From: Pseudomonas sp. KK4
Lineage (GTDB): Bacteria > Pseudomonadota > Gammaproteobacteria > Pseudomonadales > Pseudomonadaceae
Length of the DNA stretch: 64,000 nt
Direction: 5' to 3'
Assembly: GCF_001984065.1 (NCBI RefSeq)
Contig: NZ_LYVP01000012.1
Span: forward strand, 1-64,000
Shown: piece by piece, positions 48,065-60,750 of the stretch
Layout: every line of letters starts with the position of its first letter
How positions within the stretch are numbered: position 1 is the first letter of the stretch
Made by a program: the position numbers and the translations under genes
Notes under the pieces: generated by a model
What the model was told of the DNA's origin: nothing
Database searches by the model: none
Seen by the model: the letters and a program-made list of their open reading frames with translations, nothing else

Positions 48065-48623
48065 ACTGTCCTCTTACGTTCGATAGCAGGTGTATCCTGC
48101 TTTCTTTCAAATACGCTTTCATTCCAACACCAGTCGATACACCGCCAGCGCCGTCGATTCTAACGGGTTGCGCGGTCTGCGCATATTGCTGCTGCGGGAA
48201 CACCGTCATGCGAGTACTGGTGATCAGGGTGTCGCGGTTCTTTTCGTCGGTGCGTTTGACGCGTACGTTGTCGATCAGCTCGACCTCGGTGCCGCCGGAG
48301 TTCACTTCGCCGTGCTCACTGGTCACATGCCACGGGAAATCGGTGCCACGGTACATGTTCAGGTCGGGTTTGGTGACCAGCGTGATGTCGGTCGCTTTTA
48401 CGTGCTCGGCCTTGTCCGACGTCATTTCGTACTGCACTTTGCCGTCTTCGAGGTATTGCAAGGTGTGAGTGTTGGTCGCGTACCAGTCGATGGGGCTTTC
48501 TTCGGTCTTGGCCGGTGGCTTGTCGAGGAAGCGTTCCGGGCTGATGTTCCAATAGCCGACCGCGGCGAAAATCGCCACGATGCAACAGACCACCATTGTC
48601 TTGCGTACTTTTTTGCTGAACAT
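48051..48623 (-). CDS. lptC: LPS export protein LptC
   Basis: Inner-membrane-anchored periplasmic protein of the Lpt bridge, 190 residues. One N-terminal membrane segment (TMVVCCIVAIFAAVGYWNIS, about 9-28) precedes a beta-jellyroll resembling LptA. Motifs DWYATNTHTLQYLEDGKVQY and HVTSEHGEVNSGGTEVELID are family-typical. The frame is open 23 codons further into kdsC, but ATG 48623 starts the anchor. It begins eight bases after the kdsC stop. Confidence 0.93.
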   Translation of the reverse strand: MFSKKVRKTMVVCCIVAIFAAVGYWNISPERFLDKPPAKTEESPIDWYATNTHTLQYLEDGKVQYEMTSDKAEHVKATDITLVTKPDLNMYRGTDFPWHVTSEHGEVNSGGTEVELIDNVRVKRTDEKNRDTLITSTRMTVFPQQQYAQTAQPVRIDGAGGVSTGVGMKAYLKESRIHLLSNVRGQYEAR

Positions 48624-48631
48624 GTTTTGGC

Positions 48632-49156
48632 TCACAGGTACGCGGCGTTTGCCGCATCGAGGCGGCCCTGGGCGCGCAGGATCAATTCGCAAAATTCGCG
48701 GGCAGCACCTTCGCCACCACGGGCCTGGGTGATGCCGTGGGCGTGTTCGCGCACGAAGCTGGCAGCATTGGCCACGGCCATGCCAAGGCCCACGCGGCGA
48801 ATCACCGGCAGGTCGGGCAGGTCGTCACCAAGGTAGGCAACCTGTTCATAGCTTAGGTTGAGTTGGCCAAGAAGCTCGTCCAGCACCACCAGTTTGTCTT
48901 CGCGCCCTTGATAAAGGTGCGCGATGCCGAGGTTTTTCGCGCGTCGCTCGACCACCGGGGTCTTGCGGCCGCTGATGATCGCGGTCTGTACGCCGGCCGC
49001 CATCAGCATCTTGATGCCCTGGCCGTCGAGGGTGTTGAAGGTCTTGAATTCGCTGCCGTCTTCGAGAAAGTACAGGCGCCCGTCGGTCAGCACGCCGTCG
49101 ACGTCGAACACCGCCAGTTTGATTGTCTTGCCGCGTTGCAGCAGATCGTTGCTCAT
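48632..49156 (-). CDS. kdsC: 3-deoxy-D-manno-octulosonate 8-phosphate phosphatase KdsC
   Basis: HAD-superfamily phosphatase that removes phosphate from Kdo-8-phosphate, 174 residues, forming tetramers without a cap domain. HAD motif I is VFDVDGVLTDG, motif II ISGRKT, motif III/IV region LGDDLPDLPVIRRVG. It lies between kdsD and lptC, linking Kdo formation with LPS transport in one run. Its start abuts the kdsD stop codon. Confidence 0.96.
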   Translation of the reverse strand: MSNDLLQRGKTIKLAVFDVDGVLTDGRLYFLEDGSEFKTFNTLDGQGIKMLMAAGVQTAIISGRKTPVVERRAKNLGIAHLYQGREDKLVVLDELLGQLNLSYEQVAYLGDDLPDLPVIRRVGLGMAVANAASFVREHAHGITQARGGEGAAREFCELILRAQGRLDAANAAYL

Positions 49157-50131
49157 TTACATGACTCCTGCGCGCAGCAGGTCGGAGAGGTTGAAGGCGC
49201 CGATCGGGCGATCTTCATCGTCGACGACTACCAGCGCGTTGATTCGGTGGTCTTCCATGATTTTCAGGGCTTCGGCCGCGAGCATCTCGGGTCGGGCGGT
49301 CTTGCCGTGCGCTGTCATCACCTGATCGATGGTGACACTGTGGATGTCGATGGGGCGGTCCAGGGTGCGGCGCAGGTCACCGTCCGTGAAGATCCCGGCC
49401 AGCTTGCCGTCGGCCTCCAGGATCGCCGTCATGCCCAGGCCCTTGCGGGTCATTTCCATCAGCGCGTCCTTGAGCAGCGTGCCGCGCTGGACCTGCGGCA
49501 GTTCCGGTCCGGCGTGCATGACACTTTCCACTTTCAACAGCAGGCGCCGGCCCAGTGCGCCACCGGGGTGGGAAAAAGCGAAGTCTTCGGCGGTAAAGCC
49601 CCGGGCTTCGAGCAGCGCGACGGCCAAGGCATCGCCCATGACCAGTGCGGCGGTCGTCGAAGAAGTGGGTGCCAGGTTCAACGGGCAGGCTTCATGCTCG
49701 ACGTGAACATTGAGATTGACTTCGGCAGCCTTCGAGAGCGCAGAGTTTGGGTTGCCGGTCATGCTGATCAACTGGATGCCCAGACGCTTGATCAGGGGCA
49801 GCAGGGTGATGATTTCATTGGTGGAGCCGGAGTTCGACAGCGCCAGGATGACGTCGTCGCGGGTGATCATGCCCATGTCGCCATGGCTGGCTTCCGCCGG
49901 ATGGACGAAAAAAGCCGTGGTGCCGGTGCTGGCCAGGGTCGCAGCGATTTTTCTGCCGATATGCCCGGATTTGCCCATGCCGACCACGACCACGCGGCCT
50001 TTGCTGGCCAGAATCATCTCGCAGGCGCGTACGAAATCCGCATCGATTTGGGGCAGCAAGCCATTTACGGCTTCCACTTCGAGTCGGATGGTGCGTTGCG
50101 CGGATTGAATCAGGTCGCTGGATTGGCTCAT
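49157..50131 (-). CDS. kdsD: arabinose-5-phosphate isomerase KdsD
   Basis: Converts ribulose-5-phosphate to arabinose-5-phosphate, the first committed step of Kdo synthesis. The 324-residue protein has an N-terminal SIS sugar-isomerase domain (about 30-170: VVVGMGKSGHIGRKIAATLA, ALSNSGSTNEIITLLP) and two CBS domains (about 205-324). It is the first gene of the kdsD-kdsC-lptC-lptA-lptB run and is divergent from mlaF; the 274-base gap should hold both promoters. Confidence 0.96.
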   Translation of the reverse strand: MSQSSDLIQSAQRTIRLEVEAVNGLLPQIDADFVRACEMILASKGRVVVVGMGKSGHIGRKIAATLASTGTTAFFVHPAEASHGDMGMITRDDVILALSNSGSTNEIITLLPLIKRLGIQLISMTGNPNSALSKAAEVNLNVHVEHEACPLNLAPTSSTTAALVMGDALAVALLEARGFTAEDFAFSHPGGALGRRLLLKVESVMHAGPELPQVQRGTLLKDALMEMTRKGLGMTAILEADGKLAGIFTDGDLRRTLDRPIDIHSVTIDQVMTAHGKTARPEMLAAEALKIMEDHRINALVVVDDEDRPIGAFNLSDLLRAGVM

Positions 50132-50288
50132 GTCGGAAATCGTTTAGCCTGATGAAAAGGCGGCGATTATAGCGGTTATGATCGAAACCCTCACGCAAGT
50201 TCGTCGTGCATTATCGTTCCTTGTCAACGAAACCCTCTAAATGAAGCTTTTTGCGCCAAATGTCTAACGATATGGCGCGGCAATGACC

Positions 50289-50318
50289 TTGGGCGCCTGA
50301 CGTTTGCAGTGATATAGT
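50289..50318 (+). promoter_or_regulatory. possible mla operon promoter
   Basis: TTGGGC (50289-50294) and TATAGT (50313-50318) are separated by 18 bases. The expected transcript starts near 50325, about 80 bases before mlaF. The -10 is good and the -35 moderate. Confidence 0.45.
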
Positions 50319-50405
50319 TCGCCGCCAGTTCGGCCCGCCCGGAGGTATGTGCTTTCGTCAGAAAGTCAGGCGTCCGAGTGTGAGGCTGCATCGCAAGGAG
50401 TTTAG

Positions 50406-51218
50406 ATGAGTGCCGATAACGCCTACGCGGTCGAGCTGAAGGGATTGTCCTTCAAGCGCGGTGCGCGCAGCATTTTCAATAACATCGATATCCGTATTCC
50501 CCGCGGCAAGGTCACCGGCATCATGGGGCCTTCCGGGTGCGGCAAGACGACGCTCTTGCGGTTGATGGGCGCGCAATTGCGGCCGACCAAGGGCGAAGTC
50601 TGGGTCAACGGTCAAAATCTGCCGACGCTTTCGCGCAGTGATCTGTTCGATGCCCGCAAGCACATGGGCGTGCTGTTCCAGAGCGGCGCGCTGTTCACCG
50701 ATCTCGATGTGTTCGAGAACGTTGCCTTTCCACTGCGCGTTCATACCGAGCTGCCAGAAGAAATGATCCGCGACATTGTCCTGCTCAAATTGCAGGCAGT
50801 GGGTTTGCGCGGCGCCATTGAATTGATGCCCGATGAGCTGTCCGGCGGCATGAAGCGCCGTGTCGCCCTGGCGCGGGCCATTGCGCTCGATCCGCAGATT
50901 CTCATGTATGACGAGCCCTTCGTCGGTCAGGACCCTATCGCCATGGGCGTGCTGGTGCGCCTGATCCGTCTGCTCAACGACGCGCTGGGTATCACCAGCA
51001 TCGTGGTTTCCCACGACTTGGCCGAGACCGCAAGCATTGCCGACTACATCTATGTGGTCGGCGATGGGCAAGTGTTGGGGCAGGGGACGCCTGAGGAGCT
51101 GATGAATTCGACAGACCCTCGAATCCGTCAATTCATGACCGGCGAGCCCGACGGTCCGGTTGCGTACCACTTTCCAGCGACGGACTACCGCGCAGATCTT
51201 CTGGGGAAGCGCCGCTGA
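50406..51218 (+). CDS. mlaF: phospholipid ABC transporter ATPase MlaF
   Basis: ATPase of the MlaFEDB complex that maintains outer-membrane lipid asymmetry, 270 residues. Walker [10 protein letters not shown] at 41-49, signature [14 protein letters not shown], Walker [20 protein letters not shown] lies just upstream of the ATG. It starts the mlaFEDCB operon and overlaps mlaE by one base. Confidence 0.96.
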   Translation: MSADNAYAVELKGLSFKRGARSIFNNIDIRIPRGKVTGIMGPSGCGKTTLLRLMGAQLRPTKGEVWVNGQNLPTLSRSDLFDARKHMGVLFQSGALFTDLDVFENVAFPLRVHTELPEEMIRDIVLLKLQAVGLRGAIELMPDELSGGMKRRVALARAIALDPQILMYDEPFVGQDPIAMGVLVRLIRLLNDALGITSIVVSHDLAETASIADYIYVVGDGQVLGQGTPEELMNSTDPRIRQFMTGEPDGPVAYHFPATDYRADLLGKRR

Positions 51219-52015
51219 TGCGCAGAATTACATTAATAGAACGCATACGCCGGTTCGGTCTGGCCGCAATCGATGCCGTGGGCGTGTTCGGACGTTCGAC
51301 ATTGTTCCTGTTTCACGCCTTGCTCGGTCGCGGCGGTATCGGCGGCGGTTTCGGTCTGCTGGTCAAGCAGTTGCATTCCGTCGGCGTGATGTCGCTGGTG
51401 ATCATCGTGGTCTCCGGGATTTTCATTGGCATGGTGCTGGCACTGCAGGGCTTCAACATCCTGTCCAGCTACGGCTCGGAACAGGCGGTGGGGCAGATGG
51501 TTGCGCTGACGCTGCTGCGGGAGCTGGGCCCGGTGGTGACGGCGTTGCTGTTTGCGGGACGTGCCGGTTCGGCGTTGACGGCGGAAATCGGCAACATGAA
51601 GTCCACCGAACAGTTGTCCAGCCTTGAAATGATCGGGGTCGACCCGCTCAAGTACATCATTGCTCCGCGCCTGTGGGCCGGCTTCATTTCCCTGCCGGTG
51701 CTGGCAATGATTTTCAGCGTGGTGGGCATCTGGGGCGGCTCGTGGGTGGCCGTCGACTGGCTGGGGGTCTATGACGGCTCCTACTGGTCGAACATGCAGA
51801 ACAGCGTGACCTTCGTCGACGATGTGCTCAACGGCATCATCAAAAGCATGGTCTTCGCCTTTGTCGTGACCTGGATCGCCGTATTCCAAGGCTATGACTG
51901 TGAGCCCACTTCAGAGGGGATCAGTCGTGCCACTACCAAGACCGTGGTGTATGCCTCTCTGGCTGTGCTCGGCCTGGACTTTATTCTGACCGCCCTGATG
52001 TTTGGAGATTTCTGA
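51218..52015 (+). CDS. mlaE: phospholipid ABC transporter permease MlaE
   Basis: Inner-membrane permease of the Mla complex, 265 residues with about five to six membrane segments. The typical MlaE sequence [41 protein letters not shown] and FIGDFV-like end LTALMFGDF are seen. Overlaps of one base with mlaF and mlaD indicate coupling. Confidence 0.96.
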   Translation: MRRITLIERIRRFGLAAIDAVGVFGRSTLFLFHALLGRGGIGGGFGLLVKQLHSVGVMSLVIIVVSGIFIGMVLALQGFNILSSYGSEQAVGQMVALTLLRELGPVVTALLFAGRAGSALTAEIGNMKSTEQLSSLEMIGVDPLKYIIAPRLWAGFISLPVLAMIFSVVGIWGGSWVAVDWLGVYDGSYWSNMQNSVTFVDDVLNGIIKSMVFAFVVTWIAVFQGYDCEPTSEGISRATTKTVVYASLAVLGLDFILTALMFGDF

Positions 52016-52482
52016 TGCAAAACCGCACCCTGGAAATCGGTGTCGGCCTTTTCTTGCTGGCTGGCATCCTGGCTTTGCTGCTGCTGGCGCTGAGAGTAAG
52101 CGGCCTGTCCCCGAGCCCGAGCACCGACACGTATAAACTTTATGCGTACTTCGACAATATCGCCGGTTTGACGGTCAGAGCTAAAGTGACCATGGCTGGT
52201 GTGACCATCGGCAAGGTCACGGCCATCGATCTGGATCGCGACAGTTTCACCGGTCGAGTGACCATGCAGCTTGAAAAGCGTGTAGATAACCTGCCTGCCG
52301 ATTCCACTGCATCTATTCTGACTGCGGGTCTGTTGGGCGAAAAATACATCGGTATCAGCGTCGGCGGGGAAGAAGCGTTGCTCAAGGATGGCGGTACCAT
52401 CCATGACACCCAGTCGTCGCTGGTGCTTGAGGACCTGATCGGTAAGTTCCTGCTCAATACCGTTAGCAAAGACGCCAAATGA
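52015..52482 (+). CDS. mlaD: MCE-domain lipid-binding protein MlaD
   Basis: Membrane-anchored MCE protein, 155 residues, that forms a hexameric ring over MlaE. The membrane segment is about 8-28 (GVGLFLLAGILALLLLALRV), followed by a single MCE domain: YAYFDNIAGLTVRAKVTMAG, VTIGKVTAIDLDRDS, ILTAGLLGEKYIGISVGG. The length is slightly shorter than E. coli MlaD (183 residues), lacking part of the C-terminal extension. Confidence 0.95.
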   Translation: MQNRTLEIGVGLFLLAGILALLLLALRVSGLSPSPSTDTYKLYAYFDNIAGLTVRAKVTMAGVTIGKVTAIDLDRDSFTGRVTMQLEKRVDNLPADSTASILTAGLLGEKYIGISVGGEEALLKDGGTIHDTQSSLVLEDLIGKFLLNTVSKDAK

Positions 52483-52493
52483 GGAGTGCTCAA

Positions 52494-53147
52494 ATGATCT
52501 CAACCTTGCGACGTGGCCTGTTGGTATTGCTCGCGGCCTTGCCTTTAATGGCTAACGCCGTGGCGGCGCCTTCCGCGCACGATCTGGTACAGGACACCAC
52601 CAACCGGATGTTGGCCGACCTTGCGGCCAATAAAGAGAAGTACAAGCAGGATCCGAACGATTTCTATGCGGCGCTCAACAGCATTGTCGGACCGGTGGTG
52701 GATGCCGAGGGCATCTCCAAAAGCATCATGACGGTCAAGTACTCGCGCAAAGCCACGCCGCAGCAGATGAAGACCTTTGAAGAAAACTTCAAGAAAGGCC
52801 TGTTCCAGTTCTATGGCAATGCCTTGCTCGAGTACAACAACCAGGGCATCACCGTTGATCCTGCCAAGGACGAGTCGGGCGACCGCACGAGCGTCGGCAT
52901 GACCGTCAAAGGCAGCAATGGCGCGATCTATCCGGTGTCCTACACCCTGGAAAAGGTCGGCGGCGAGTGGAAGCTGCGTAACGTCATCATTAACGGTATC
53001 AACATCGGCAAGCTGTTCCGCGATCAGTTCGCCGACGCCATGCAGCGCAATGGCAACGATCTGGACAAAACCATCAACGGTTGGGCCGGTGAAGTCGCCA
53101 AGGCCAAGCAAACCGCTGAACAATCCACCGAGAAACAGACCCAATGA
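52494..53147 (+). CDS. mlaC: periplasmic phospholipid-binding protein MlaC
   Basis: Soluble periplasmic carrier that moves phospholipid between MlaA in the outer membrane and MlaFEDB, 217 residues. The signal peptide is MISTLRRGLLVLLAALPLMA ending NAVA, before APSAHDLVQ. Family features are FYAALNSIVGPVVDAEGISK and VSYTLEKVGGEWKLRNVIIN. ATG 52494 follows GAGGAG; five upstream codons are in frame. It begins 11 bases after mlaD and overlaps mlaB by four. Confidence 0.94.
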   Translation: MISTLRRGLLVLLAALPLMANAVAAPSAHDLVQDTTNRMLADLAANKEKYKQDPNDFYAALNSIVGPVVDAEGISKSIMTVKYSRKATPQQMKTFEENFKKGLFQFYGNALLEYNNQGITVDPAKDESGDRTSVGMTVKGSNGAIYPVSYTLEKVGGEWKLRNVIINGINIGKLFRDQFADAMQRNGNDLDKTINGWAGEVAKAKQTAEQSTEKQTQ

Positions 53148-53449
53148 GTGAGTCGGCAGTCCTGATGGACGAAGCCGGCGAACTGCGGCTGAGCGGCGTG
53201 CTGGATTACAGCACCGGCCCCGCCCTGCGCAAGCAGGGTAAGGCGCTGATCGAGGCGAGCAAGGCCGCGGCATTGGTGGTTGATTGTTCTGCGGTCACCA
53301 AGTCCAGCAGCGTGGGGCTATCCTTGTTGCTGTGCTTCATGCGTGACGCACAGGCGGCCGGCAAACCCTTGAGCATCCGCGGGATGCCGGAAGACATGCG
53401 TGAAATCGCTCAGGTCAGCGAATTGACCGAGCTGTTGGCGCAACCCTAA
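53144..53449 (+). CDS. mlaB: STAS-domain protein MlaB
   Basis: Small cytoplasmic STAS protein (101 residues) that binds MlaF and is required for its activity. The fold shows ELRLSGVLDYSTGPALRKQG, ALVVDCSAVTKSSSVGLSLL and a C-terminal helix VSELTELLA. The conserved Ser/Thr near the helix start (VTKSSS) corresponds to the family site. ATGA overlap with mlaC; a terminator follows. Confidence 0.92.
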   Translation: MSESAVLMDEAGELRLSGVLDYSTGPALRKQGKALIEASKAAALVVDCSAVTKSSSVGLSLLLCFMRDAQAAGKPLSIRGMPEDMREIAQVSELTELLAQP

Positions 53450-53463
53450 CTCGCATCTACAAA

Positions 53464-53518
53464 GAAGCCCCCCGTCAGAGTCCTGCTTCCCGGGGTTCGC
53501 AGGCGCGGGGCTTTTTTG
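53464..53518 (+). terminator. intrinsic terminator after mlaB
   Basis: AAGCCCC (53465-53471) and GGGGCTT (53507-53513) close a branched hairpin and are followed by TTTTTT. It ends the mla operon before ibaG. Confidence 0.75.
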
Positions 53519-53563
53519 TATGATGTCCGACCCGCGCGCACAGGGCGCCGATTGAGGTTGAGC

Positions 53564-55091
<1,528 letters not shown>

Positions 55092-55219
55092 TGGTTGCAG
55101 AAGGGGCACAGGGAAGTGCCCATTGGTTTGTTTCAAGTCGAGCCGGTCCCCCGGCTCGATGTATGTCCGGCGCCGTTTGCGACCGGGCATGAGTACCTTG
55201 ATAAGGACTGACGTTTCCC

Positions 55220-55855
55220 ATGTTGACCATCGCACTGTCCAAGGGCCGCATCCTTGACGACACCCTGCCGCTTCTGGCTGAAGCGGGCATCGTGCCGACC
55301 GAGAATCCGGACAAGAGCCGCAAGCTGATCATCCCCACGACCCAGGAGGATGTCCGCCTGCTGATCGTACGTGCCACCGATGTGCCGACCTATGTCGAGC
55401 ATGGCGCCGCCGACCTGGGTGTCGCCGGCAAAGACGTGCTGATGGAATATGGCGGCCAGGGCCTCTACGAGCCACTGGACCTGCAAATTGCCCAGTGCAA
55501 ACTGATGACCGCCGGCAAGGTCGGCGCGGTGGAGCCTAAAGGCCGTCTGCGCATCGCCACCAAGTTCGTCAACGTTGCCAAACGCTACTACGCCGAGCAG
55601 GGCCGTCAGGTCGACATCATCAAGCTCTACGGCTCGATGGAGCTGGCCCCGCTGATCGGTCTGGCGGACAAGATCATCGACGTGGTCGACACCGGTAACA
55701 CGCTGCGGGCCAACGGCCTGGAGCCCCAGGATTTCATCGCGGCCATCAGTTCCCGGCTGATCGTCAACAAGGCTTCGATGAAAATGCAGCACGCCCGTAT
55801 CCAGGCGTTGATCGACACCCTGCGCAAGGCAGTGGAGTCTCGACACCGCGGCTGA
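55220..55855 (+). CDS. hisG: ATP phosphoribosyltransferase, short form
   Basis: First enzyme of histidine synthesis, joining ATP and PRPP. 211 residues: this is the short form that lacks the C-terminal regulatory domain and works as an octameric complex with HisZ, which is not in the window. Motifs [33 protein letters not shown] and the PRPP loop are seen. It lies 128 bases after murA. Confidence 0.97.
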   Translation: MLTIALSKGRILDDTLPLLAEAGIVPTENPDKSRKLIIPTTQEDVRLLIVRATDVPTYVEHGAADLGVAGKDVLMEYGGQGLYEPLDLQIAQCKLMTAGKVGAVEPKGRLRIATKFVNVAKRYYAEQGRQVDIIKLYGSMELAPLIGLADKIIDVVDTGNTLRANGLEPQDFIAAISSRLIVNKASMKMQHARIQALIDTLRKAVESRHRG

Positions 55856-55982
55856 TTTACCTGCACGCCCGTAAGGCGTGCCCGTCTATCCGCCTCATAG
55901 CCAGAATTCTCAGGTGCCCAAGCGGAAACGACTGCTAAGTTAGGGCGCCTGAGTTTTTTGCCAATTCTATGAGGCTCTCGCT

Positions 55983-57308
55983 ATGACCGCACCGACTGCA
56001 ATTCGCCGACTCAACGCTGCTGATCCGGATTTCGCGCATCATCTGGATCATCTGCTGAGCTGGGAAAGTGTGTCCGACGACTCGGTCAACCAGCGAGTGC
56101 TGGACATCATCAAAACCGTGCGTGAACGTGGCGATGCGGCGCTGGTGGAATACACCCGCCAGTTCGACGGACTGGATGTCGCCTCCATGGCCGACCTGAT
56201 CCTGCCGCGCGAGCGTCTGGAACTGGCACTGACCCGCATCACCGTGGAGCAACGCGAAGCCCTGGAAAAAGCCGCGGCCCGTGTGCGCAGCTACCATGAA
56301 AAACAGAAACAGGATTCCTGGAGCTACACCGAAGCCGACGGCACCGTACTGGGCCAGAAGGTCACGCCGCTGGACCGCGCCGGCCTGTACGTGCCGGGTG
56401 GGAAGGCTTCGTACCCGTCTTCAGTGCTGATGAATGCGATTCCGGCCAAGGTTGCCGGCGTGACCGAAGTGGTCATGGTGGTCCCGACCCCGCGCGGTGA
56501 AATCAACGAACTGGTGCTGGCCGCCGCCTGCATCGCTGGCGTGGACCGCGTGTTCACCATCGGTGGCGCGCAAGCCGTGGCCGCGCTGGCCTATGGCACC
56601 GAAAGCGTGCCGCAGGTCGACAAAGTGGTCGGCCCGGGCAACATCTATGTGGCCACCGCCAAGCGCCACGTGTTTGGCCAGGTCGGTATCGACATGATTG
56701 CCGGTCCGTCGGAGATTCTGGTGGTGTGCGACGGCCAGACCGACCCGGACTGGATCGCCATGGACCTGTTCTCCCAGGCCGAGCACGACGAAGACGCTCA
56801 AGCGATTCTGGTCAGCCCGGATGCCGAGTTCCTCGACAAGGTGGCCGCCAGCATCGCCAAGCTGCTGCCGACGATGGATCGTGCCGCCATCATCGAAACC
56901 TCGATCAACGGCCGTGGTGCGCTGATTCACGTGCGTGACATGGAACAGGCCATGGAAGTCGCCAACCGTATCGCCCCGGAACACCTTGAACTGTCCGTCG
57001 CCGACCCGCAGGCCTGGTTGCCGAAAATCCGCCACGCCGGCGCGATCTTCATGGGCCGTCACACTTCCGAAGCGCTGGGCGACTACTGCGCAGGTCCGAA
57101 CCATGTGTTGCCGACTTCCGGCACGGCGCGATTCTCCTCGCCGCTGGGTGTGTATGACTTCCAGAAACGCTCGTCGATCATCTTCTGTTCCGAAGCCGGT
57201 GCTTCCGAACTGGGCAAGACCGCCTCGGTGCTGGCCCGTGGCGAATCGCTGAGCGCCCACGCGCGCAGCGCCGAATACCGCATTCTCGACGAAAAAAAGG
57301 GGAACTGA
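55983..57308 (+). CDS. hisD: histidinol dehydrogenase
   Basis: Catalyses the last two oxidations of histidine synthesis, zinc- and NAD-dependent, 441 residues. The sequence [49 protein letters not shown] and [19 protein letters not shown] carry the family's catalytic and zinc-binding residues. It begins 127 bases after hisG and ends two bases before hisC. Confidence 0.97.
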   Translation: MTAPTAIRRLNAADPDFAHHLDHLLSWESVSDDSVNQRVLDIIKTVRERGDAALVEYTRQFDGLDVASMADLILPRERLELALTRITVEQREALEKAAARVRSYHEKQKQDSWSYTEADGTVLGQKVTPLDRAGLYVPGGKASYPSSVLMNAIPAKVAGVTEVVMVVPTPRGEINELVLAAACIAGVDRVFTIGGAQAVAALAYGTESVPQVDKVVGPGNIYVATAKRHVFGQVGIDMIAGPSEILVVCDGQTDPDWIAMDLFSQAEHDEDAQAILVSPDAEFLDKVAASIAKLLPTMDRAAIIETSINGRGALIHVRDMEQAMEVANRIAPEHLELSVADPQAWLPKIRHAGAIFMGRHTSEALGDYCAGPNHVLPTSGTARFSSPLGVYDFQKRSSIIFCSEAGASELGKTASVLARGESLSAHARSAEYRILDEKKGN

Positions 57309-57310
57309 GC

Positions 57311-58363
57311 ATGAGTAAATTCTGGAGCCCATTCGTCAGGAATCTGGTGCCGTACGTACCGGGCGAGCAGCCGAAGCTGGCCAAACTGGTCAAGCTCAAC
57401 ACCAATGAAAACCCCTACGGCCCATCGCCAAAAGCCTTGGCGGCGATGCAGACCGAACTGAACGACAACCTGCGCCTGTACCCGGACCCCAACAGCGATC
57501 TGCTCAAGAACGCCGTTGCCAACTATTACAGTGTGCAAAGCAACCAGGTGTTCCTCGGCAACGGTTCCGACGAAGTCCTGGCGCACATCTTTCACGGCTT
57601 GCTGCAGCACGATAAACCGCTGCTGTTCCCGGACATCAGCTACAGCTTTTACCCGGTTTACTGCGGCTTGTACGGCATCCAGTTCGACGCGGTACCACTG
57701 GACGAACAGTTCCAGATCAACCCGGCCGACTATGCCAAGCCGAACGGCGGGATCATCTTCCCCAACCCGAACGCCCCGACCGGTTGCCTGCTGGCCCTGG
57801 ACGCGGTCGAGCAGATCCTCAAGGCCAGCCCTGATTCGGTCGTGGTGGTCGACGAGGCGTACATCGACTTCGGTGGCGAAACGGCGATCAGCCTGGTGGA
57901 CCGTTATCCGAACCTGCTAGTAACCCAGACCTTGTCCAAGTCCCGCTCGCTGGCTGGCCTGCGGGTTGGCCTGGCCGTGGGGCACGTGGACCTGATCGAG
58001 GCGCTGGAGCGAATCAAGAACAGCTTCAACTCCTACCCGCTGGACCGCATGTCCAATGTCGGTGGGGCGGCAGCGTTCGAAGACCGTGAGTATTTCGACA
58101 AGACTTGCGGGCTGGTGATCGAGAGTCGCGAGAAGCTCGTTGCGCAGTTGCAGGCCAAGGGCTTTGAAGTGCTGCCGTCAGCAGCGAACTTCATCTTTGC
58201 CCGTCACCCCAAGCACGATGCGTCAGAGCTGGCGGCGAAATTGCGTGAGCAGGGTGTAATCGTTCGGCACTTCAAGCAGGAGCGCATTGCGCAGTTCCTG
58301 CGGATTTCGATCGGCACGCCTGAACAGAACCAGGCACTGATCGACGGCCTGGGCGACCTCTGA
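57311..58363 (+). CDS. hisC: histidinol-phosphate aminotransferase
   Basis: PLP-dependent aminotransferase of histidine synthesis, 350 residues. The PLP lysine is Lys210 in [23 protein letters not shown] and [10 protein letters not shown] are class I motifs. It follows hisD by 2 bases and is followed by a type A REP doublet. Confidence 0.96.
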   Translation: MSKFWSPFVRNLVPYVPGEQPKLAKLVKLNTNENPYGPSPKALAAMQTELNDNLRLYPDPNSDLLKNAVANYYSVQSNQVFLGNGSDEVLAHIFHGLLQHDKPLLFPDISYSFYPVYCGLYGIQFDAVPLDEQFQINPADYAKPNGGIIFPNPNAPTGCLLALDAVEQILKASPDSVVVVDEAYIDFGGETAISLVDRYPNLLVTQTLSKSRSLAGLRVGLAVGHVDLIEALERIKNSFNSYPLDRMSNVGGAAAFEDREYFDKTCGLVIESREKLVAQLQAKGFEVLPSAANFIFARHPKHDASELAAKLREQGVIVRHFKQERIAQFLRISIGTPEQNQALIDGLGDL

Positions 58364-58367
58364 CCCT

Positions 58368-58454
58368 GTGGGAGCGGGCTTGCTCGCGAAGGCGGTGCTT
58401 CAGTTAACATTTATGCTGACTGATACACCGCTTTCGCGAGCAAGCCCGCTCCCA
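58368..58454. repeat. REP doublet, type A, outward orientation
   Basis: GTGGGAGCGGGCTTGCTCGC and inverted GCGAGCAAGCCCGCTCCCA, 87 bases. The inner portion AGTTAACATTTATGCTGACT is related to the 16.0 and 26.0 kb copies. It lies between the convergent hisC and algW. Confidence 0.85.
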
Positions 58455-58473
58455 AAAGGGGTTGCGGGTTGGG

Positions 58474-59634
<1,161 letters not shown>

Positions 59635-59687
59635 TAAGCACGTCCTGAAAGGTTGCAGGCGGTTAGGGACCGCCCATAATGTCGCGC

Positions 59688-59715
59688 ATTATACGAGGCC
59701 GCGCGCGCCTCTGAA
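59688..59715 (-). promoter_or_regulatory. possible algW promoter
   Basis: On the minus strand TTCAGA (59715-59710) and TATAAT (59693-59688) are separated by 16 bases. The -10 is a perfect consensus; the -35 matches at 4 of 6. Transcription would start about 50 bases before algW. Confidence 0.5.
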
Positions 59716-59736
59716 CGGGATATTTAGGAGTCTTTT

Positions 59737-60495
59737 ATGGCCGTCGCCCTGAGCACACTCGTCGAAGAAGCCGACCGTTACCTCAACGCTGCAAGGATCG
59801 CCGATTATTGCCCCAACGGCCTGCAGGTCGAAGGCCGGCCGCAGGTGATGCGCATCGTCAGCGGCGTGACCGCCAGCCAGGCCTTGCTCGATGCCGCGGT
59901 AGAAGCCAATGCCGATCTGGTGCTGGTGCACCACGGCTATTTCTGGAAAGGCGAGAACCCGTGCATCACCGGCATGAAGCAACGGCGCCTGAAGACCTTG
60001 CTCAAGCACGACATCAGCCTGCTCGCCTACCACCTGCCGCTGGACTTGCACCCGGACGTCGGCAACAACGTGCAGCTTGCTCGACAGTTGGATATCACGG
60101 TCGAAGGACCGCTCGACCCGGACAACCTGAAAATCGTCGGTCTGGTCGGTTCGTTGAGCGAGCCTGTGACGGCGCGGGACTTCGCCCGGCGTGTGCAAGA
60201 GGCCATGGGGCGTGAGCCGCTGCTGATTGAAGGCAGCGCGATGATCCGTCGCGTCGGCTGGTGTACCGGCGGTGGCCAGGGCTACATCGACCAGGCGATC
60301 CAGGCGGGCGTCGACCTGTACCTGAGCGGTGAAGCCTCGGAGCAAACCTTCCACAGCGCCCGGGAAAACGACATCAGCTTCATCGCCGCCGGTCACCACG
60401 CCACCGAGCGCTACGGCGTTCAGGCTCTGGGCGATTACCTGGCCCGACGATTCGCCCTGGAACACATCTTCATCGATTGCCCCAACCCGATCTGA
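59737..60495 (+). CDS. Nif3-like dinuclear metal center protein
   Basis: Nif3/YbgI/DUF34 family protein, 252 residues, assembling as toroidal hexamers with two metals per subunit. Metal ligands are in VLVHHGYFWKG, AYHLPLDLHPDVGNN and the C-terminal FIAAGHHATERYG. It starts MAVALSTLVEEADRYLNA and includes the family's CPNGLQVEG. The family role is unsettled (GTP cyclohydrolase-like and metabolite-repair activities have been suggested). It is divergent from algW. Confidence 0.92.
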   Translation: MAVALSTLVEEADRYLNAARIADYCPNGLQVEGRPQVMRIVSGVTASQALLDAAVEANADLVLVHHGYFWKGENPCITGMKQRRLKTLLKHDISLLAYHLPLDLHPDVGNNVQLARQLDITVEGPLDPDNLKIVGLVGSLSEPVTARDFARRVQEAMGREPLLIEGSAMIRRVGWCTGGGQGYIDQAIQAGVDLYLSGEASEQTFHSARENDISFIAAGHHATERYGVQALGDYLARRFALEHIFIDCPNPI

Positions 60496-60507
60496 ATCCA
60501 CAGCCCT

Positions 60508-60604
60508 CTGTAGGAGCGAGCTCGCGATGAACCTGAGCGCTCCACGGGGCGCCAGGCTGTCAGCGTTATCGTTGACGACCATCGCGAGCAAGCTCGCTCC
60601 TGCC
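60508..60604. repeat. REP doublet, type B
   Basis: CTGTAGGAGCGAGCTCGCGA opens and TCGCGAGCAAGCTCGCTCCT closes, in inverted orientation. The inner segment includes CGTTGACGACCATCGCG, shared with the 19.8 kb doublet. The left arm is shorter, apparently missing about four bases of the core. Confidence 0.75.
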
Positions 60605-60750
60605 TATGAGCGTTACGCCCAAACACAGGGGCATATTCATATACCCTTTCGATCTAGTCGGCGTCCTGATTAGAAGCGGGACGCTGTGCTAGGATTCCTC
60701 GCTCGAACACGGCCCGCTGGCCGTTCATAAGAAAGTTTTCGTGAGTAGCC